Shown: piece after piece, positions 61,102 to 64,000 of the stretch | How the letters are laid out: the number at the start of each line of letters is the position of its first letter | Numbering within the stretch: the stretch's first letter is position 1 | Assembly: GCA_964567755.1 (NCBI GenBank) | Contig: CAZMNW010000017.1 | Coordinates: forward strand, 12,854-76,853 | Source: DASRJW01 sp964567755 | Lineage (GTDB): Bacteria > Krumholzibacteriota > Krumholzibacteriia > G020349025 | Direction of reading: 5' to 3' | Length of the DNA stretch: 64,000 nucleotides | Made by a program: the position numbers and the translations under genes | Notes under the pieces: generated by a model | What the model saw: the letters and a program-made list of their open reading frames with translations, nothing else | What the model was told of the DNA's origin: nothing | The model's database searches: none

Positions 61102-61665
61102 CTAGGCCTGCGGCCAGAAGCCGGCGAAAGCGCCAGCCGTGAGCAACCCGTAGATCACGCCGTCGATCGTGGTTTTGAGGATGGTCTTCCAAGACTGGCC
61201 TTTCCAGATCACATCCTGCCAGAGCGCTGCGGCATAGGCGAGGAACGTCATCGTGCTGGCGAAACGGAAAATGACCCGGTACTCCGTCTCGATCGTGAAT
61301 GTGCGCCCAGCCAAGTAGGCGACGAAGACTCCCACCGCGAGACAGTAGAAGAACCACTTGGTCAGAAACTTCCCCATCACGGGAGCGCCCAGAGGCAGGA
61401 TGGTCATGACACCGCTCGGGCCGCGTTTGTATTTTTCGATCATCTCTGGCGTACGCATGTCGGCGGGCGAGCTCGGACAAGGGAAGACGTAATCGCCGCG
61501 TGAGGCGCCGGCCTTGCGCAAGGCTTCCAGCACCGCATCCTCGTTGGGGAGCTTGGCAAAATCCTTGCGATGCCACGGCAGCACCATGTGTAGAAAAGAG
61601 CTGGCGAAGAAAACCAAGACCGTCGAAATGAGAATCGGAACCCACAAGTCCATGACGGGGACCAT
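61102..61665 (-). CDS. Small integral membrane protein of unknown function
   Basis: 187 residues with an N-terminal helix (WVPILISTVLVFFASSFLHMVL), a soluble loop of about 70 residues with HRKDFAKLPNEDAVLEALRKAG, and two or three further helices (FYCLAVGVFVAYLAG, FASTMTFLAYAAALW, DGVIYGLLTAGAFAGFW). AAGGAGGG five nt before ATG 61665 decides the start. The loop segment is conserved in a widespread uncharacterised family I know only as a hypothetical membrane protein. Ends 90 nt from the convergent M1 gene. Confidence 0.75.
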   Translation of the reverse strand: MVPVMDLWVPILISTVLVFFASSFLHMVLPWHRKDFAKLPNEDAVLEALRKAGASRGDYVFPCPSSPADMRTPEMIEKYKRGPSGVMTILPLGAPVMGKFLTKWFFYCLAVGVFVAYLAGRTFTIETEYRVIFRFASTMTFLAYAAALWQDVIWKGQSWKTILKTTIDGVIYGLLTAGAFAGFWPQA

Positions 61666-62666
61666 GAAACCCTCCTTGCAGCGGCAATTTACTCTCTTGC
61701 CGACCATCGCCGGAAAAAGCTAATCTCGAACCTACGGAAAGTCTACGCCTACTCTTCCGGGATCCGGCCATACGGCAATGGGTGTGGCATCGCCGGAAGG
61801 CCAAGGTGGGTTCCGGCTACACGACAATGATGCGGTTCGGCCGGCCAGAGGGCTTCGGCCGCAAGACAAGATGCCCCTCGCTCTTGGGGGCATCACAGCT
61901 TGCCGCGTGATCGCGATCGGCCCATGCTCGGTCTTGTCTGCGTGTCCTCGCCGAACTGTGTGTGCAATGCGAAGAGTTCGAGGCCCAGTTTTTCTAGGCG
62001 GGCTCATGCTCATTGCTCTGGGAGGCGCGCACGCCGAAGAACCAACGAGTCTCGAGGCGGCGATGGCGTTGGCGGCGAAGAACACCAGAATCACAGCGAA
62101 CGCCACACCTGTGCGGTGCCGGCGCACGAACTTCCGCCCCGGGGTCTGCAACGGAACCAACTTCGCGTCGGTTTGGTTGTGACTCTGCGGCCCAGGAGCG
62201 TCATTGATGCACGACGACTGCGTGAATTGAGCCAGAAGATGTTCAGCGGATGTGGGAGCATGCTGGCGCCAGCGTGAGCGAGCCATGTTGGGCGCGAAAA
62301 CTTTTTCCGGGGCATCGCCACGGTGACCGCGATGGCGCTCGTGGCGGAGCTCCACGATCCACGGCGATCCCACTCAGCACGCCAGACTGATGGCCTGGCT
62401 CGTACCGAGCGAGCACAGCAGCGACCGTACCGGTGCCAGAGGAGTATCACGCGAGCCGGCAATCAGCAAACATCAAAACACGATCGTCGTGGTCATCGCC
62501 CGTGAGCAGTGGAAGCTCTCAGGCAACGCGACCATCACCCGCGTCTGTCGCGGATCCAAAAGGGGAGGCCGATCCCGCCGCGACTGCCGAAGGAGCAACG
62601 AGCAACGAGAGAATCCACACGGCCCCTTTGCCAACAGGCGCAGCGGAACTCGTCTTTCACCTCCCC
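61666..62666. other. One kilobase without a convincing gene
   Basis: Several frames are open but none resembles a family, none has a good ribosome binding site and codon usage is uneven. On the minus strand at about 62040-62135 one frame reads RKFVRRHRTGVAFAVILV and then a hydrophobic alanine run, which looks like the membrane-anchor segment after the catalytic domain of TPR-type Ser/Thr kinases. It may be a decayed kinase fragment. The region otherwise presumably carries the promoter of the membrane-protein gene. Confidence 0.4.
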
Positions 62667-63887
62667 TCATTGAATGAGGACGAGCTTCTTCGTCCCGGTG
62701 AAATCACCTGTCGCCAAGCGGTACACATAGATTCCCGAGCTTGCATTGCGCCCGGAACCATGGCGGCCATCCCACACGACGGCGTGCTCGCCTGCCGGCT
62801 GGCGATGGTTGATCAGGGTTCGAACCTCCCGCCCAGCGACATCGTAGATCGTCAGGCGTACCGGTGCGTCCTGACTGAGCGTGTAGCGAATCACTGTGCT
62901 GGGGTTGCATGGGTTCGGGTAGTTCTGGGCAATCGTCGTGATGCGAGGAGTTTCATTCATGGTTTGCCTGCGATCGATCACGACGGAGGCAATGGAAGCG
63001 TCAAACGTTGCCACGTCTTCATAGGAGACAGGCAGATCGGCGGTGGTCACCGCTTCCCCGGCCGAGGCTATGAAAGTCAACCTTCCAAGCTCGACGACAC
63101 CGGTTGCATCGGGTGCTACATTCAACACGAGCAGCGCAAGCCGTGAACCCTGCTCATCGGCACCTGCTACGGCAAACGCTGTCGTGGCGTTCTGGGGTTC
63201 GGGGGTCCAGGCTGTAAACTGGAGCTTGTTCGCGGCCGGGCGGAGCACTACACCGACCGCGGACCGCTCCTGCAATCCCTCGAGCCGTACCCTCACAGAG
63301 GCGGTGACTGGAGATGCATCCGGTTCGATGAGCAGCTTCGTCACCGTTCCGAGGCCAGATTCTACCTTGGAGATCGGCGATGTCCAGTTATGCCCCAAGT
63401 GCATCCCCAGCACGTCCAAATCACCCTGGTTGATGCACTGAGTAGGCGTATCGAGCACGAGGTTCGCGCACGCATCATACCCGGCCTCGCCTTGGCAACG
63501 GCCGTTGGACGTTGCAAACACCGCAATATCGCCAGCATCGCAGTAACCCGTCCCGTTGAGGTCGACGCTGGGTGTCAAAGTCGGCAAAGTGACGTTCGCG
63601 ATCACGACGCCATCCAGGTAGACCGCCGTCGTACCGCCGCCGTTACAGCCACCGATCTGCTTCTCCGTGATGGTGGTCGCGTAGCCACCTTGGCTAGCGG
63701 GCCCGTCGGCCGGCTGCGGCACGGTCTGAGGAAAAAACGCCATTTTGCGATTCATTGCGTCCATCGGTACGGCCTGCAGCGCCAACCGATTGGCGCTCAC
63801 CTGGGACACGCAGTTGCCCTCGAAGTCCACGGATGCGACGAAGGAAGCCACCGCGCCTCCCCCTCTCTGCCAACATCGATGAGACAC
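62667..63887 (-). CDS. Secreted protein with T9SS-type tail, 5-prime part frameshifted or cut by the window
   Basis: At least 406 residues in this frame. A dockerin-like calcium-loop region (DLNGTGYCDAGDIAVF and INQGDLDVLGMHLG, about 108-165), a cohesin-like beta domain (VTASVRVRLEGL..AVGVVL, about 190-300) and the FlgD-like tail (NYPNPCNPSTVIRYTL, DVAGREVRTL, WDGRHGSGRNASSGIYVYRL) are clear. The GTG at 63887 gives no signal peptide and sits just after an in-frame TAA, while another frame that reaches the window edge (63797-64000) looks coding (SWDIFDLSITLYTKLRGV). So the true gene probably extends beyond the window through a frameshift near 63.85-63.90 kb. Confidence 0.7.
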   Translation of the reverse strand: MSHRCWQRGGGAVASFVASVDFEGNCVSQVSANRLALQAVPMDAMNRKMAFFPQTVPQPADGPASQGGYATTITEKQIGGCNGGGTTAVYLDGVVIANVTLPTLTPSVDLNGTGYCDAGDIAVFATSNGRCQGEAGYDACANLVLDTPTQCINQGDLDVLGMHLGHNWTSPISKVESGLGTVTKLLIEPDASPVTASVRVRLEGLQERSAVGVVLRPAANKLQFTAWTPEPQNATTAFAVAGADEQGSRLALLVLNVAPDATGVVELGRLTFIASAGEAVTTADLPVSYEDVATFDASIASVVIDRRQTMNETPRITTIAQNYPNPCNPSTVIRYTLSQDAPVRLTIYDVAGREVRTLINHRQPAGEHAVVWDGRHGSGRNASSGIYVYRLATGDFTGTKKLVLIQ

Positions 63888-64000
63888 CGGACCCCTCGGA
63901 GTTTAGTGTAGAGGGTGATCGAGAGGTCGAAGATGTCCCAAGAGCCGGGAGTCAATGGTGCAGTGCGGGAGGTCGAGGTGTCAGCCAAGGTAGTGCGACG

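Noticed and set aside
61778..62182. Plus-strand ORF with a signal-peptide-like run
   Set aside because: No ribosome binding site and the hydrophobic run is explained by the opposite-strand kinase-anchor-like sequence.
1..64000. CRISPR array, transposase, integrase or rRNA
   Set aside because: No regularly spaced direct repeats and no protein with recombinase or transposase motifs; the only repeats are coding or operator-sized.

Overview
The window is GC-rich chromosomal DNA from a Gram-negative bacterium, most likely of the FCB superphylum and closest in style to Candidatus Eisenbacteria or relatives (inference). The grounds are secreted proteins ending in FlgD-like T9SS-type sorting tails, two membrane-anchored Ser/Thr kinases with PD40/TolB propellers, ADP-heptose genes of LPS synthesis, and very gene-dense DNA with many GTG and a few TTG starts.

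Layout. 0-3.2 kb: end of the ribosomal alpha operon (rpsM, rpsK, rpsD, rpoA, rplQ). 3.3-12 kb, minus strand: a large two-copy HNH protein with a textbook promoter, a heptosyltransferase-type GT9, a kinase-propeller sensor, a TPR/DUF1579-like exported protein and a DUF1428 protein. 12-17 kb, plus strand: an M3 oligopeptidase, then a lower-GC cassette of a small secreted protein and a TPR-AAA+ sigma54 activator. 17-20 kb, minus: gmhA-hldE plus a rhodanese-methyltransferase fusion. 20-23 kb, plus: M20 peptidase and a ParS/RES toxin-antitoxin pair with its operator. 23-27 kb, minus: ankyrin lipoprotein, class V aminotransferase, NCS1 permease. 27.4-33.4 kb, plus: second kinase-propeller, YtcJ-type amidohydrolase, GyrI-like protein, small outer-membrane protein, tRNA-Asn with terminator.

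33.7-41.3 kb is an accessory stretch: mazEF and a Doc toxin next to the tRNA, an MBL-fold protein, a HupE-type membrane protein flanked on both sides by what look like pieces of a broken signalling gene, a serine hydrolase, a secreted protein, and an operon of a chimeric AMP-ligase/asparagine-synthase fragment translationally coupled to an ACP-GNAT fusion. 41.5-45.4 kb: dienelactone hydrolase, DUF6970-like protein, AlkD-like protein and a six-haem NapC/NirT-type cytochrome. 45.5-54 kb, minus: three large secreted proteins with sorting tails. 54.1-59 kb, minus: an overlapping 5-oxoprolinase operon (fused pxpBC, MFS transporter, pxpA) behind a Tat-exported aldo/keto reductase. 59.2-64 kb: M1 aminopeptidase, membrane protein, about 1 kb without a convincing gene, and the end of another sorting-tail protein that seems frameshifted.

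The parts most worth attention are the propeptide-like gene plus TPR-sigma54 regulator (architecture reminiscent of peptide quorum-sensing receptors), the collapsed ligase/amidotransferase/ACP operon, the embedded HupE gene, and three compact promoter-operator sites. No CRISPR array, transposase, integrase or rRNA was seen.
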